Positions 29,704-39,463 of a DNA stretch of 64,000 bases are shown here, piece by piece. Made by a program: the position numbers and the translations under genes. How positions within the stretch are numbered: the stretch's first letter is position 1; each line of letters begins with the position of its first letter. Location of the stretch: contig NZ_CABVII010000005.1 of assembly GCF_902497995.1 (NCBI RefSeq), positions 244,751 to 308,750 of the forward strand, read 5' to 3'. The notes under the pieces were generated by a model. The model had not been told where the DNA came from and did not search any database. It worked only from the letters and a program-made list of their open reading frames with translations. The stretch comes from Pseudomonas fluorescens. Its GTDB lineage: Bacteria > Pseudomonadota > Gammaproteobacteria > Pseudomonadales > Pseudomonadaceae.

Positions 29704-31131
29704 ATGTCTCAACCCATCGACCGTCTCTGGGGTGCCCGCTTCAAAAGCGGCCCGTCCGAAGCCCTGGCGACCCTGTCCCGTTGCCCTGAACGCTATTTCC
29801 GGCTCACCCCGTACGACCTCGCCGGTTCCAAGGCGCATGCCCGTGAACTGCAACGTGCCGGGCTGTTGAGCGAGCAAGAAACCCGGACCATGCTCGACGC
29901 CCTGGAGCGTATCGGTGATGACTTCCGCGCCGGCAGCATCGCCCCTACCCTGGACGACGAAGACGTCCACACCTTCATCGAACGCCTGTTGACCGAACGC
30001 CTCGGCGCCCTCGGTGGCAAGCTGCGCGCCGGTCGTTCGCGCAATGACCAGACCGCCAATGACCTGCGTCTGTTCCTGCGTGATCACGTGCGCACCCTGA
30101 CCGTTGAAGTCCTGGCTTTGCAGCACGCCCTGGTGGATCAGGCCGAGCAACACGTCGAAAGCATCTGCCCGGGTTTCACTCACCTGCAACAGGCCCAGCC
30201 GATCGTCTTCGCGCACCACTTGCTGGCCCACGCCCAATCCATGCTGCGCGATGTGCAGCGCCTGGTGGACTGGGACGTGCGCACCTCGCTGTCGCCACTG
30301 GGCGCGGCGGCCATGGCCGGCTCCGCCATTGCTCGCCTGCCGCAGCAGTCGGCCAGGGAAATGGGCTACAGCGGTGTCTGCGAAAATTCCATCGACGCCG
30401 TGGCCAGCCGCGATCACGTCGCCGAATTCCTGTTTATCGCCAGCATGCTCGGGATCAATATTTCCCGCCTCGCGGAAGAATTCTGCCTGTGGTCGTCCCG
30501 GCAATTTCGCTGGGTCGACCTGGACGATGCCTACGCCACCGGCAGTTCGATCATGCCGCAGAAGAAGAACCCGGACATTGCCGAACTGGCCCGGGGCAAG
30601 GCTGGCCGCCTGATTGGTAATCTGACCGGCCTGCTGTCCACCCTCAAATCCCTGCCGCTGTCGTACAACCGCGACTTGAGCGAGGACAAGCACGGCGTGC
30701 TCGACAGTGTCGACACCTTGCTGCTGGTGCTGCCGGCCATGGCCGGCATGGTCGCGACCATGACGGTCAATGTCGAAGAGCTGCGACGTCAGGCTCCGCT
30801 GGGCTTCACCCTCGCCACCGAAGTGGCCGACTGGCTGGCGATGCGCGGTGTGCCGTTCAAGGAGGCCCACGAAATTACCGGTGCGCTGGTCCAGGCCTGC
30901 GAGAAACACGACATCGAGCTGTGGGAAGCTTCCCCGGCACTGTTGGCGGAGATCGATCCGCGTTTGACGCCTGAGGTACGCGACAGCCTGACCCTTGAAG
31001 CGGCCATCGCGGCGCGCAGTGGTTGGGGGGGCACGGCGCCGCAACAGGTGCGCGAGCAGATCGGCCGCTTGAAGACCGCCCTCGCCGCGCAGCACGCGTG
31101 GACCGAGAACTATCAGGGTTTCCGGCTCTGA
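29704..31131 (+). CDS. Argininosuccinate lyase-like protein
   Basis: A 475-residue member of the fumarase/aspartase superfamily, closest in pattern to ArgH. It has the ArgH opening DRLWGARF (about 7-14), GRSRNDQTANDLRLF (about 110), GFTHLQQAQPIVFAHH (about 157) and the flexible signature GSSIMPQKKNPDIAE near 282. ArgH splits argininosuccinate to arginine and fumarate. Here the gene is divergent from a LysR regulator and followed by an uptake system and two deacetylase-like genes, so a catabolic paralogue acting on a related compound is more likely than the housekeeping argH. GAGG lies upstream of the ATG. Confidence 0.82.
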   Translation: MSQPIDRLWGARFKSGPSEALATLSRCPERYFRLTPYDLAGSKAHARELQRAGLLSEQETRTMLDALERIGDDFRAGSIAPTLDDEDVHTFIERLLTERLGALGGKLRAGRSRNDQTANDLRLFLRDHVRTLTVEVLALQHALVDQAEQHVESICPGFTHLQQAQPIVFAHHLLAHAQSMLRDVQRLVDWDVRTSLSPLGAAAMAGSAIARLPQQSAREMGYSGVCENSIDAVASRDHVAEFLFIASMLGINISRLAEEFCLWSSRQFRWVDLDDAYATGSSIMPQKKNPDIAELARGKAGRLIGNLTGLLSTLKSLPLSYNRDLSEDKHGVLDSVDTLLLVLPAMAGMVATMTVNVEELRRQAPLGFTLATEVADWLAMRGVPFKEAHEITGALVQACEKHDIELWEASPALLAEIDPRLTPEVRDSLTLEAAIAARSGWGGTAPQQVREQIGRLKTALAAQHAWTENYQGFRL

Positions 31132-31146
31132 AGCAGGACACAAAAC

Positions 31147-31240
31147 CTGTAGGAGCGAAGCTTGCTCGCGAAAGCGGTGGGGCAGTTGTCATCAGCGTTG
31201 ACTCACACGCCGCCTTCGCGAGCAAGCTTCGCTCCTACAG
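31147..31240. repeat. REP pair (inverted)
   Basis: CTGTAGGAGCGAAGCTTGCT and its complement about 45 bases later, between the ArgH-like gene and the ABC permease. The GAAGC core marks a subtype different from GGGC copies. Confidence 0.9.
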
Positions 31241-31284
31241 TGGATTGTGGTTGGCCTGAATTACCAAGTGTACGGAGAAGCAAG

Positions 31285-32163
31285 ATGAGCCAGACTCAGG
31301 CAGAACGACTCCAGGCGGAGCGCAAACTGGCGGAAAACCAGTTCGATATCACCCAGTATCACCATGTGCCACGGCGTTATTACGGGCGGATTTTCTTCGC
31401 CACCGTGATCGTCATTGCCATTCTCGGCCTGGTCCGCGCCTTCGCCGAAGGCAAGATCGAATGGTCGTACATCGGCCAGTTCCTTACCTCCCAGGCGATC
31501 ATGTGGGGCTTGCTCAACACCATCGTCATGGCGGTGCTGGCAATGGCCCTGGGCATCGTCTTCGGGGTGATCACGGCGATCATGCGCATGTCGGCCAACC
31601 CGATCCTGCGTTATGTGGCAGTGACCTACACCTGGCTGTTTCGCGGTACGCCGCTGATCCTGCAACTGCTGTTGTGGTTCAACCTGGCGCTGATCTTCCC
31701 CACCATCGGCATCCCCGGCCTGTTCGAAATGGACACCGTGAGCCTGATGACGCCATTTGTGGCGGCCCTGCTCGGCTTGAGCATCAACCAGGGCGCCTAC
31801 ACCGCCGAAGTGGTACGTGCCGGCCTGTTGTCGGTGGACACCGGCCAGTACGAAGCCGCCAAGTCGATCGGCATGCCGCGCCTGCAAGCGCTACGCCGGA
31901 TCATCCTGCCCCAGGCCATGCGGGTCATCATTCCGCCAGTCGGCAACGAATTCATCGGCATGGTCAAAATGACGTCCCTGGCGAGCGTCATCCAGTACTC
32001 GGAATTGCTCTACAACGCCCAGAATATCTACTACGCCAACGCCCGGGTCATGGAGCTGCTGATCGTCGCCGGTATCTGGTACCTGGCCACCGTCACCGTA
32101 CTGTCCTTCGGTCAAAGTCGTCTGGAGCGTCGTTTCGCTCGCGGCGCCGGCAAGCGTTCTTGA
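31285..32163 (+). CDS. Polar amino acid ABC transporter permease
   Basis: A 292-residue HisM/GlnP-type permease. A cytoplasmic N-terminus of about 35 residues is followed by helices at about 38-60, 78-105, 110-150, 180-200 and 255-275, with the EAA loop [20 protein letters not shown] near 195. GGAG lies 8 bases before ATG 31285. It is the single permease of the system and may act as a homodimer. Confidence 0.92.
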   Translation: MSQTQAERLQAERKLAENQFDITQYHHVPRRYYGRIFFATVIVIAILGLVRAFAEGKIEWSYIGQFLTSQAIMWGLLNTIVMAVLAMALGIVFGVITAIMRMSANPILRYVAVTYTWLFRGTPLILQLLLWFNLALIFPTIGIPGLFEMDTVSLMTPFVAALLGLSINQGAYTAEVVRAGLLSVDTGQYEAAKSIGMPRLQALRRIILPQAMRVIIPPVGNEFIGMVKMTSLASVIQYSELLYNAQNIYYANARVMELLIVAGIWYLATVTVLSFGQSRLERRFARGAGKRS

Positions 32164-32173
32164 GGAGTCCGAC

Positions 32174-32938
32174 ATGAGAAGCATCGTCAAGGCCGTGAGC
32201 CTGAACAAGTACTACGACCATTTCCACGCACTCAAGGACGTCAACATCGAAGTCGAGCAAGGCGAAGTGCTGTGCATCATCGGCCCTTCCGGCTCCGGCA
32301 AAAGCACCTTGCTGCGTTGCATCAACCAGCTGGAAAAAATCGACAAGGGTGGGCTGTGGGTCGACGGCGAACTGGTGGGTTACCGCATCGTCGGCAACAA
32401 ACTGCACGAGCTCAACGAGTCGCAGATCGCCCGTCAACGCCTGTCCACCGGCATGGTGTTCCAGCGCTTCAACCTGTTCCCGCACATGACTGTGTTGCAA
32501 AACATCATCGAAGGGCCGTGCCAGGTGCTCAAGCGTTCGCCCAAGGAGGCGCACGAAGAAGCCGTGGAACTGCTCGCCCGCGTAGGCCTGGCGGACAAGC
32601 GCAACAGCTACCCGATCGAACTGTCGGGTGGCCAGCAACAACGTGTTGCCATTGCCCGTGCTTTGGCCATGCGCCCCAAGCTGATGTTGTTCGATGAACC
32701 CACTTCGGCACTCGACCCGGAACTGGTCGGTGAGGTGCTGTCGGTGATGCGCGATCTGGCGCAGACCGGCATGACCATGATCGTCGTCACCCATGAGCTG
32801 GGCTTCGCTCGCGAAGTGTCCAACCGCATGGTGTTCATGGACGGCGGGCAGATCGTGGAGGCTGGAAGCCCCGAAGAAATACTAATAAGTCCGCAAAACC
32901 CGCGCACCCAAAGCTTCATTTCTGCCGTTCGATCCTAA
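32174..32938 (+). CDS. Polar amino acid ABC transporter ATPase
   Basis: A 254-residue ATPase of the GlnQ/HisP family. Walker [10 protein letters not shown] at about 37, signature [16 protein letters not shown] at about 151, Walker [13 protein letters not shown] at about 171. It starts 10 bases after the permease with a GGAG box, so it belongs to the same operon. Confidence 0.94.
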   Translation: MRSIVKAVSLNKYYDHFHALKDVNIEVEQGEVLCIIGPSGSGKSTLLRCINQLEKIDKGGLWVDGELVGYRIVGNKLHELNESQIARQRLSTGMVFQRFNLFPHMTVLQNIIEGPCQVLKRSPKEAHEEAVELLARVGLADKRNSYPIELSGGQQQRVAIARALAMRPKLMLFDEPTSALDPELVGEVLSVMRDLAQTGMTMIVVTHELGFAREVSNRMVFMDGGQIVEAGSPEEILISPQNPRTQSFISAVRS

Positions 32939-32991
32939 GTGCCGTGCTTGGAAAACAAGAGCAGCCTCACAACACTCATAAGAGAACGACC

Positions 32992-33816
32992 ATGAAGAAC
33001 TTCGTTATTCCAGCAGTACTCGCCAGCGTCATGGCCTCCGGCTTCACTTTCGCCGCCGAATTACCGGCCAGCATCAAGGCCAAGGGCGAGGTCGTGGTCG
33101 CGATCATGCCGAACTACCCGCCGATGGACTTCAAGGACCCGGCCACCAACACCCTCACCGGCCTCGACTATGACTTGGGCAATGCCCTGGCCGAACGCCT
33201 GGGCGTGAAGATCAAATGGCAGGAAACCGGCTTCGAGCAAATGATCAACGCCCTGACCACCGACCGGGTGGACATGGTGATGTCGGGCATGACCGACACT
33301 GCCGAACGCCAGGCCAGCGTGACCTTCGTCGACTATTTCACCAGTGGGCCGCAGTTCTACACCTTGCAGAAAAACAAGGACACCAACGAGATCATCGACC
33401 TGTGCGGCAAGAAGGTCGGCACCAGCCGCCGCACGACTTTCCCGACGGAAATCGCCGAATGGAGCAAGGCCAATTGCGAAGCCGCAGGCAAGCCTGCAAT
33501 CAATGTGATCGGCACCGAAGGCTCGGCCGACGCCCGCGCGCAACTGCGCCAGAGCCGTATCGATGCGGCGATGCAGGGCAGCGAGACCTTGTCGTACCTG
33601 AAGACTCAGGAAAAGGACATGTACAAGACCGTGGGCCTGCCGATCTCCGAGCAGTTTACCGGGTTGGGCGTGAGCAAGAAAAAGCCTGAGCTGAGTGAAG
33701 CGGTGAAGGTGGCGTTGCAGAGCATGATCGATGACGGCACCTACCAGGCGATTCTGAAGAAGTGGGACCTGGAATTGGGCGCGATCAAGACGGTGACCAT
33801 CAACGCCGGCAAGTAA
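32992..33816 (+). CDS. Polar amino acid ABC transporter binding protein
   Basis: A 274-residue periplasmic SBP_bac_3 protein. The signal peptide ends TFAAE near 22. YPPMDFKD (about 40), GLDYDLGNALAERLG and SGMTDTAERQ are family features. The ligand is not certain: residues that bind the carboxylate (R near 105) look usual for amino acids. A short 50-base gap separates it from the ATPase. Confidence 0.93.
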   Translation: MKNFVIPAVLASVMASGFTFAAELPASIKAKGEVVVAIMPNYPPMDFKDPATNTLTGLDYDLGNALAERLGVKIKWQETGFEQMINALTTDRVDMVMSGMTDTAERQASVTFVDYFTSGPQFYTLQKNKDTNEIIDLCGKKVGTSRRTTFPTEIAEWSKANCEAAGKPAINVIGTEGSADARAQLRQSRIDAAMQGSETLSYLKTQEKDMYKTVGLPISEQFTGLGVSKKKPELSEAVKVALQSMIDDGTYQAILKKWDLELGAIKTVTINAGK

Positions 33817-33824
33817 TGCTTGCC

Positions 33825-33918
33825 CTGTAGGAGCGAGGCTTGCCCGCGAAGGCGGTGTTTCAGTCAGCAGAGATATTGAATGTGCTGGCCTCTTCGCGAG
33901 CAAGCTTCGCTCCTACAG
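33825..33918. repeat. REP pair (inverted)
   Basis: CTGTAGGAGCGAGGCTTGCC facing GCGAGCAAGCTTCGCTCCTA. The two arms are of different REP subtypes, a mixed pair. Confidence 0.85.
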
Positions 33919-33956
33919 GGGCGGTGTTTTACCTATAGAAGAATGGAGTGCCACTG

Positions 33957-34805
33957 ATGTCCTCCTCACCCCAACCCACCTGGCCCGACCAGCACAAGGG
34001 CTGCCTCGCCCTGGCTTTCGACCTCGATGGCCCCACCGGCGATGCCATGCTCAATGGCTCGATCTGGCGCAAGCCCGACTACTTCGGTTTCGGTGGTTAC
34101 GGCCCCTATCGGGCGCTGCCGAGGATCCTCGACCTGCTCGACGAGTTCCGGATCCCGACGACGTTTTTCGTCCCCGCCTGGGTGGTGGAGAACTGGCCAA
34201 GACAGTGCCAGGCCATTATCGAGCGCGGACATGAGGTGGCCTACCACGGCTACAAACACGAATCCTTCTACGCCCTGACGCTGGAGCAGCAAAAGGACGT
34301 GATGAACACATCCCGCGAGGTGTTCTGGCAACACCTGCACATCCGCGCCGAAGGTTTCCGCACCCCGTCCGGCGACTGGCGAGCCGAGACGCCGGCGATG
34401 CTGGTCGAGGCCGGTGTGACCTACTCCAGCAGCATGCGCGGCGATGACCGGCCGTACCTGGTGACAGTGCCGGGCTTTGACACGCCGTTGGTGGAGATCC
34501 CCGGGCGCTGGGAAATGGATGACTACGCCTCCCTCGCCTACACCCGTGCGCCGGATTTCCCTTCGGGACTCGACCGCACCGCCAGCTACGAGCTGACGCT
34601 GGACAACTGGTGCCGCGAATACGACGGCGCCATGAACGAAGGCCTGTGCCTGACCACCTTGTTCCACCCCAAGATCACCGGCAAGCCGGGGCGCATCCTG
34701 CTGCTGGAGAAACTGTTCGAACACATGCGCCAGCGCGACGACGTCTGGTTCGCCACCTGCCGCGATGTCGCCCGGTGGTGGCTGAAGGAGCATCACCATG
34801 GCTGA
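33957..34805 (+). CDS. Polysaccharide-deacetylase-family enzyme (first copy)
   Basis: A 282-residue NodB-fold enzyme of the PuuE/HpPgdA-like group. The metal motif starts at AFDLDGPTGD (about 19) and HEVAYHGYKHE gives the two histidines (about 91-101). RTPSGDW (about 131) and TTLFHPKITG (about 237) complete the pattern. Such enzymes hydrolyse amides such as allantoin-like rings or N-acetyl groups. GGAG 8 bases before ATG 33957 supports this start. It overlaps the next gene by 8 bases and follows an amino acid transporter, which suggests a small-molecule amidase rather than a cell-wall enzyme. Confidence 0.85.
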   Translation: MSSSPQPTWPDQHKGCLALAFDLDGPTGDAMLNGSIWRKPDYFGFGGYGPYRALPRILDLLDEFRIPTTFFVPAWVVENWPRQCQAIIERGHEVAYHGYKHESFYALTLEQQKDVMNTSREVFWQHLHIRAEGFRTPSGDWRAETPAMLVEAGVTYSSSMRGDDRPYLVTVPGFDTPLVEIPGRWEMDDYASLAYTRAPDFPSGLDRTASYELTLDNWCREYDGAMNEGLCLTTLFHPKITGKPGRILLLEKLFEHMRQRDDVWFATCRDVARWWLKEHHHG

Positions 34806-35685
34806 TTCCACTGTCTGGCCCAACGGCTATCGCTGCGCCGTGGTGCTGACCGTCGATTACAACGACATCCACGGCATTCTCACCCAGGCCCCGGAAGTCG
34901 CCGGGCGCGACAAGACGCTATCGGTCTGGCGTTATGGCACCCAGCGTGGTGTCGATCGTTTGCTCGGTTTGTTCGCAGAACTCGGGATTTCCAGCAGCTG
35001 GTTTGTTCCCGGCATCGTCGCCGAGGAAAACCCCGAACATATTCGGTCGATCCAGGCCGGTGGGCATGAGATTGCCTGCGCCGGCTATCGCCATCAAAAC
35101 TACGACACGCTGGACCTGGCCGCGCAGAGCGCCGAGATCGCCAAGGGTTGCGCGGCGTTGACTGCGCTGACCGGCCAGCGTCCTACCGGGTTTCGTATCC
35201 CGGCCGGCAATGGCGCGCCGGGTTTCATCGAGGCTTTGAAAGACCATGGCATACGCTGGTCGTCGTCATGGCGTGGCGATGACTTGCCATTCCCTCACCC
35301 GACCGCGCCCGAAGTCATCGAGCTGCCGCTGCACTACGAACTGGAAGACGAACCCTACTTCGCCTTCAACCTCAGCCCCGCCGTGCCACCGGCGCAATCG
35401 CGGATCGCGTCTTACAGCCACACCTTGGGCAACCTGCAAATGGACTTCGCCGGATTTCATCGGTTTGGCTTGTGTTATGTGCTGCGGCTGCACCCGGAGA
35501 TCATTGCGACCCCGGGGCGGATTGGTGTGTTGCGCGAGTTGCTTGAGGGGATTCAACAGCACGATGACGTGTGGATTGCCACGGGCGCCGACGTCACTCG
35601 ATGGTGGGCCGAGTCGGCGCTGCCGGTGACCGAGGACCATCCCGCTTCAGTGTATGAGCGGCATTACCGGGATTACCTCCTATGA
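34798..35685 (+). CDS. Polysaccharide-deacetylase-family enzyme (second copy)
   Basis: A 295-residue relative of the preceding gene. It has VDYNDIHG (about 20) in place of the DLDG motif, GHEIACAGYRHQNYD (about 90), RIPAGN near 140 and VLRLHPEIIATPGR (about 230). One metal-site histidine of the first copy (YHGY) is replaced by A-G (CAGY) in the second, so activity may differ. The two tandem copies are translationally coupled. Confidence 0.82.
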   Translation: MADSTVWPNGYRCAVVLTVDYNDIHGILTQAPEVAGRDKTLSVWRYGTQRGVDRLLGLFAELGISSSWFVPGIVAEENPEHIRSIQAGGHEIACAGYRHQNYDTLDLAAQSAEIAKGCAALTALTGQRPTGFRIPAGNGAPGFIEALKDHGIRWSSSWRGDDLPFPHPTAPEVIELPLHYELEDEPYFAFNLSPAVPPAQSRIASYSHTLGNLQMDFAGFHRFGLCYVLRLHPEIIATPGRIGVLRELLEGIQQHDDVWIATGADVTRWWAESALPVTEDHPASVYERHYRDYLL

Positions 35686-35779
35686 CGGAACCCATGCAAC
35701 GACTGGCGCTGGATGAACTGGAATCGGTCGGGTCGCTGGACCGATGGCTGAATTGACTATGGCATTGCCTGACCCGGCC

Positions 35780-35848
35780 CCTTCGCGAGCAAGCCCGCTC
35801 CCACAGTTGAAATGCATTCCCCTGTGGGAGCGGGCTTGCTCGCGAAGG
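35780..35848. repeat. REP pair (outward)
   Basis: CCTTCGCGAGCAAGCCCGCT and the complement separated by about 20 bases, upstream of the MFS gene. Confidence 0.9.
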
Positions 35849-35907
35849 GCAGCGACTCGGTATCAAGCAAAACATCACAACATCTGAATAAGGATATTTG
35901 CCCCCCC

Positions 35908-37086
35908 GTGGCCACTTACTCACTCGTCATCCGCCGGCTGATGATCTGCTCGCTGACCATCGTCGTCAGCCGCGCCATCACCAGCCCGCTGCTCACGCTG
36001 TTCCTGAGCAACAAACTCGACCTCAACCAACAGGACGTCGGCTTGCTGCTGGGCATCGCGGTGTTCATCGCCACCCTCCTCGCGCTCTACGGCGGTTACA
36101 TCATCGACCGTCTCGAGAAGCGCCGGCTGCTGATCCTCGCGATGCTCTCCAGCGCCATCGGTTTCGTGCTGCTGACCTTCGCCGACAACCTCTACCTGAC
36201 CACCGCCACCCTGGTGATCACCGAAACCGCCTCGGCACTATTCCTGATCGGCTCAAAGGCGATCCTCAGCGAAAACCTGCCCATGGGTCAGCGCGCCAAG
36301 GCCTTTTCCTTGCGCTACACCCTGACCAACATCGGCTACGCCACCGGCCCGATGCTGGGCGTGGTGATTGCCGGCGTGTATCCGATTGCACCGTTCCTGA
36401 TCGCCGGCGGTATCGCGTTCTTCAGTATTTTCCTGATGATCGGGATACCGAAGGACACGGCCCTGGCACCCGCAATCGGCCAACCCCAGAGTTTTCTCAA
36501 GACCCTGGTCACCCTGAAAAACGACCGCACGCTGATCATGTTCACCTGCGGCTGCCTGCTCAGCACCGTGGTCCACGGCCGTTACACCCTGTACTTGTCG
36601 CAATACTTGCTGGTGACCCAGGATGCCAAGCGTGCCCTGGAAACCATGGCCGCCCTGCTCGCCTGCAACGCCATCAGCGTGATCCTGCTGCAATACCAGA
36701 TCGGCCGTTTCCTCAAGCGCGAACAATTGCGCTACTGGATCGCCGGCGGTACCAGTCTGTTCATCGTCGGGCTGATCGGCTTCAGCCTGGCCGACAGCCT
36801 GGTGTCCTGGTGCGTAGCGATGTTCATCTTCACCCTCGGTGAAATGATCATTTACCCCGCCGAATTCCTCTTCGTCGATACCCTGGCGCCAGAGGAACTG
36901 CGCGGCAGTTACTACGGCGCGCAGAACCTCGCAGCCCTGGGCGGGGCCTTGAGCCCGGTGATCTGCGGCTTCCTGCTGCTGCATTCCCCTGCGCCTACCA
37001 TGTTTTATGCCTTGAGCGCGCTGACGGCCATGGGTGGTTTCCTGTGTTTCATGAGTGGGCGTCGGGTGGCCCTACTTCAAAAATAA
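35908..37086 (+). CDS. MFS transporter
   Basis: A membrane protein of about 393 residues with 12 predicted helices and the MFS loop GGYIIDRLEKRRLL (about 66-79) after helix 2. The start is uncertain: GTG 35908 (VATYSLVIRRL) begins at the first helix and AAGGA lies 13 bases upstream; an earlier in-frame ATG (35812) falls inside a REP element and is rejected. Substrate unknown; several members of this type export drugs or sugars. Confidence 0.85.
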   Translation: MATYSLVIRRLMICSLTIVVSRAITSPLLTLFLSNKLDLNQQDVGLLLGIAVFIATLLALYGGYIIDRLEKRRLLILAMLSSAIGFVLLTFADNLYLTTATLVITETASALFLIGSKAILSENLPMGQRAKAFSLRYTLTNIGYATGPMLGVVIAGVYPIAPFLIAGGIAFFSIFLMIGIPKDTALAPAIGQPQSFLKTLVTLKNDRTLIMFTCGCLLSTVVHGRYTLYLSQYLLVTQDAKRALETMAALLACNAISVILLQYQIGRFLKREQLRYWIAGGTSLFIVGLIGFSLADSLVSWCVAMFIFTLGEMIIYPAEFLFVDTLAPEELRGSYYGAQNLAALGGALSPVICGFLLLHSPAPTMFYALSALTAMGGFLCFMSGRRVALLQK

Positions 37087-37244
37087 TGAACTGAAGCTTC
37101 ATTAATATGAATTTGTCAGCATCAGGATTGAACGGCACACTGTGCCGGTTCCTCCCCCAATAGTTGGAACACCTTCAAGGGCTTTCTGGGTATCCCAGCT
37201 AAGCCTTTTTTTTGCCTCGATTTTTTCTATGGATCCTGTGCCTC

Positions 37245-37952
37245 ATGCTTGCTCGCTGGTTACCTGCCGCCATCAATACCCGTCCTTCGGAATGGAGCCG
37301 CGCCGCCATTGGCATGTCCCTGGGCACGATGTTTAGCGTCTGGCTCTGCAGCCAGGTCTTCGGCCTGCAAGTGGCGCAGCATCTGATCGGCCCGCTGGGT
37401 GCATCGGCCGTGTTGCTGTTCGCCGTGTCCTCCGGCGCGCTGGCCCAGCCTTGGTCGATTCTTGGCGGGTATTTGAGCGCCGGGGTGGTCTCGTTGCTGG
37501 TCGCTCATGTGCTCGGACGAACCCTCGGCAGCGCTTGCCTGGCAGCGGGCATGGCGCTGATTCTGATGTGCTGGCTGCGTTGCCTGCATCCACCTGCTGG
37601 AGCATTGGCGTTGCTGTTGGTGCTAGCGGACCCGGCGACCATCGCCCTGGACTGGAAAGCCCTGGGTCCGGTGATGCTCAGCGCATCGACCATGCTGCTC
37701 AGCGCCCTGGCCTACAACAACCTGACACGCATCCGTTACCCCAAACGTGCCAGCGAACCGGTTGCCGTAGTGCCGGCCGATCACCCGCCGATCGACAATC
37801 AGGCTATCACCGCCCAGGATCTCAAACTGGCCTTGGCAGAGATGGAGGCGTTCTTTGATGTCACCCCCGAAGACCTGGAACAACTGATCCATATCAGTGA
37901 GTTACACGCCAAACGTCGCAGTATTGGTGAAGTTCTGAACCAGAGTTACTGA
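37245..37952 (+). CDS. HPP-family membrane protein
   Basis: A 235-residue protein with the HPP family pattern: GPLGASAVLLFA (about 48), ALAQPWSILGGYLSAG (about 65-80) and LHPPAGALALLL (about 113), with four hydrophobic helices in the first 165 residues and a hydrophilic tail. Some plant and cyanobacterial HPP proteins transport nitrite; transfer to this protein is uncertain. I take ATG 37245; a TTG 11 codons earlier is possible. Confidence 0.82.
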   Translation: MLARWLPAAINTRPSEWSRAAIGMSLGTMFSVWLCSQVFGLQVAQHLIGPLGASAVLLFAVSSGALAQPWSILGGYLSAGVVSLLVAHVLGRTLGSACLAAGMALILMCWLRCLHPPAGALALLLVLADPATIALDWKALGPVMLSASTMLLSALAYNNLTRIRYPKRASEPVAVVPADHPPIDNQAITAQDLKLALAEMEAFFDVTPEDLEQLIHISELHAKRRSIGEVLNQSY

Positions 37953-37967
37953 CAGCACACATCCCCC

Positions 37968-38220
37968 TGTGGGAGCGGGCTTGCTCGCGAAAGCGGTGGC
38001 TCAGTCGCCATCGATATTGAAGGTGATGGCCCCTTCGTCGGAACGCCGCCCGGGGCAAGCCCGCTCCCACAGTGACTTGTGGTGGATACAAAATATCCAG
38101 ACTCGCATGGAATCCCAGTGGGAGCGAGCTTGCTCCGGGCGGCGTTCCGACGATGAGGCCGTGTCAGTCAACCTCTGTGTTGAATGACACATACCTTTCG
38201 CGAGCAAGCCCGCTCCCACA
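37968..38220. repeat. REP cluster of four units
   Basis: Four REP units lie in alternating orientation: TGTGGGAGCGGGCTTGCTCG at 37968, a complement near 38041-38071, a GGAGCGAGCTTGCTCCGGGC unit near 38118 and a complement near 38200. The second and third units carry a 16-base replacement (CCGGGCGGCGTTCCGA and its complement) instead of the usual CGCGA. This is the longest REP cluster in the window, between the HPP gene and the acyl-CoA genes. Within the 401-base gap I see only this and a promoter region near 38280-38350. Confidence 0.85.
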
Positions 38221-38353
38221 TTTAGAGTCATGCAAATATGCAGGAAGCACCTGCACATATCCCGCTTGTACATCACAAATTTGCACTGTTACGATCCTGC
38301 ATCGCTCGCACGTGAGCTTGTCTATAAAGAACAATAAAAGCAGGGAGTTACTG

Positions 38354-39460
38354 ATGACTGCTCAGGTTTCTTCTCCGGGGACTTCGTCCATGGATGCCAC
38401 GCAAAACGAAGTGCTGGCCGAGGTCCGCAACCATATCGGTCACCTGACCCTCAATCGCCCCGCCGGCCTCAATGCCCTTACCCTGGACATGGTGCGCAAT
38501 CTGCAGCGTCAGCTCGACGCCTGGGCGCAGGACCCGCAGGTGCATGCGGTGGTATTGCGCGGTGCCGGCGAGAAGGCTTTCTGTGCCGGCGGCGATATTC
38601 GCTCGCTGTACGACAGCTTCAACAACGGCGACACCCTGCACGAGGATTTCTTCGTCGAGGAATACGCTCTCGATCTGGCGATTCACCACTACTGTAAACC
38701 GGTCCTGGCCTTGATGGACGGTTTCGTCCTGGGGGGTGGCATGGGCCTGGTACAAGGCGCAGACTTGCGGTTGGTCACCGAGAAAAGCCGTCTGGCGATG
38801 CCGGAAGTCGGGATCGGTTATTTCCCGGACGTCGGCGGCAGCTACTTCCTGTCGCGGGTTCCCGGTGAACTGGGGATCTACCTCGGCGTCAGCGGCGTGC
38901 AGATTCGCGCGGCCGACGCGCTCTATTGCGGCTTGGCCGACTGGTATCTGGACAGCAGCAAGCTAGGCACCCTGGACGAGCAACTCGATCGGCTGCAATG
39001 GCACGACACGCCGCTCAAGGACCTGCAAGGCCTGCTGGCAACACTTGCGGTGCAACAACTGCCCGACGCGCCACTGAGCGTGTTGCGCCCGGCCATCGAT
39101 CACTTCTTCGCCCTGCCCGATGTGCCGAGTATTGTTGAGCAACTGCGTGAAGTAACGGTCGCCGACAGCCATGAGTGGGCCGTGGCCACCGCCGACCTGC
39201 TGCAAAGCCGTTCGCCGCTGGCCATGGGTGTTACTCTGGAAATGCTGCACCGCGGTCGGCAGTTGAGCCTGGAAGACTGCTTTGCCCTTGAGCTGCACCT
39301 GGACCGTCAGTGGTTCGAGCGCGGCGACCTGATCGAAGGCGTGCGCGCCTTGCTGATCGACAAAGACAAGAGCCCGCGCTGGAACCCACCGAACTTGCAG
39401 GCGCTGGACGCCGGGCACGTCGCGAGTTTTTTCAGCGGCTTTGACCCAAGCTGGAGCTGA
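38354..39460 (+). CDS. 3-hydroxyisobutyryl-CoA hydrolase
   Basis: A 368-residue crotonase-fold hydrolase of valine catabolism that frees 3-hydroxyisobutyrate from its CoA ester. Features: oxyanion loop AFCAGGDIRSLY (about 76-87) and MPEVGIGYFPDVGGSYFLSR (about 148-167), with the catalytic glutamate of the PEVGIG motif, as in HIBCH. It is longer than a plain enoyl-CoA hydratase (about 260). GGGAG lies 8 bases before ATG 38354. It is followed by an acyl-CoA dehydrogenase that could supply its pathway. Confidence 0.88.
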   Translation: MTAQVSSPGTSSMDATQNEVLAEVRNHIGHLTLNRPAGLNALTLDMVRNLQRQLDAWAQDPQVHAVVLRGAGEKAFCAGGDIRSLYDSFNNGDTLHEDFFVEEYALDLAIHHYCKPVLALMDGFVLGGGMGLVQGADLRLVTEKSRLAMPEVGIGYFPDVGGSYFLSRVPGELGIYLGVSGVQIRAADALYCGLADWYLDSSKLGTLDEQLDRLQWHDTPLKDLQGLLATLAVQQLPDAPLSVLRPAIDHFFALPDVPSIVEQLREVTVADSHEWAVATADLLQSRSPLAMGVTLEMLHRGRQLSLEDCFALELHLDRQWFERGDLIEGVRALLIDKDKSPRWNPPNLQALDAGHVASFFSGFDPSWS

Positions 39461-39463
39461 GCC

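Noticed and set aside
31162..31284. 41-codon N-terminal extension of the amino acid permease
   Set aside because: The extension crosses a REP pair; GGAG before ATG 31285 marks the real start.
35812..35907. Long N-terminal extension of the MFS gene
   Set aside because: The added codons run through a REP element, which is not coding.
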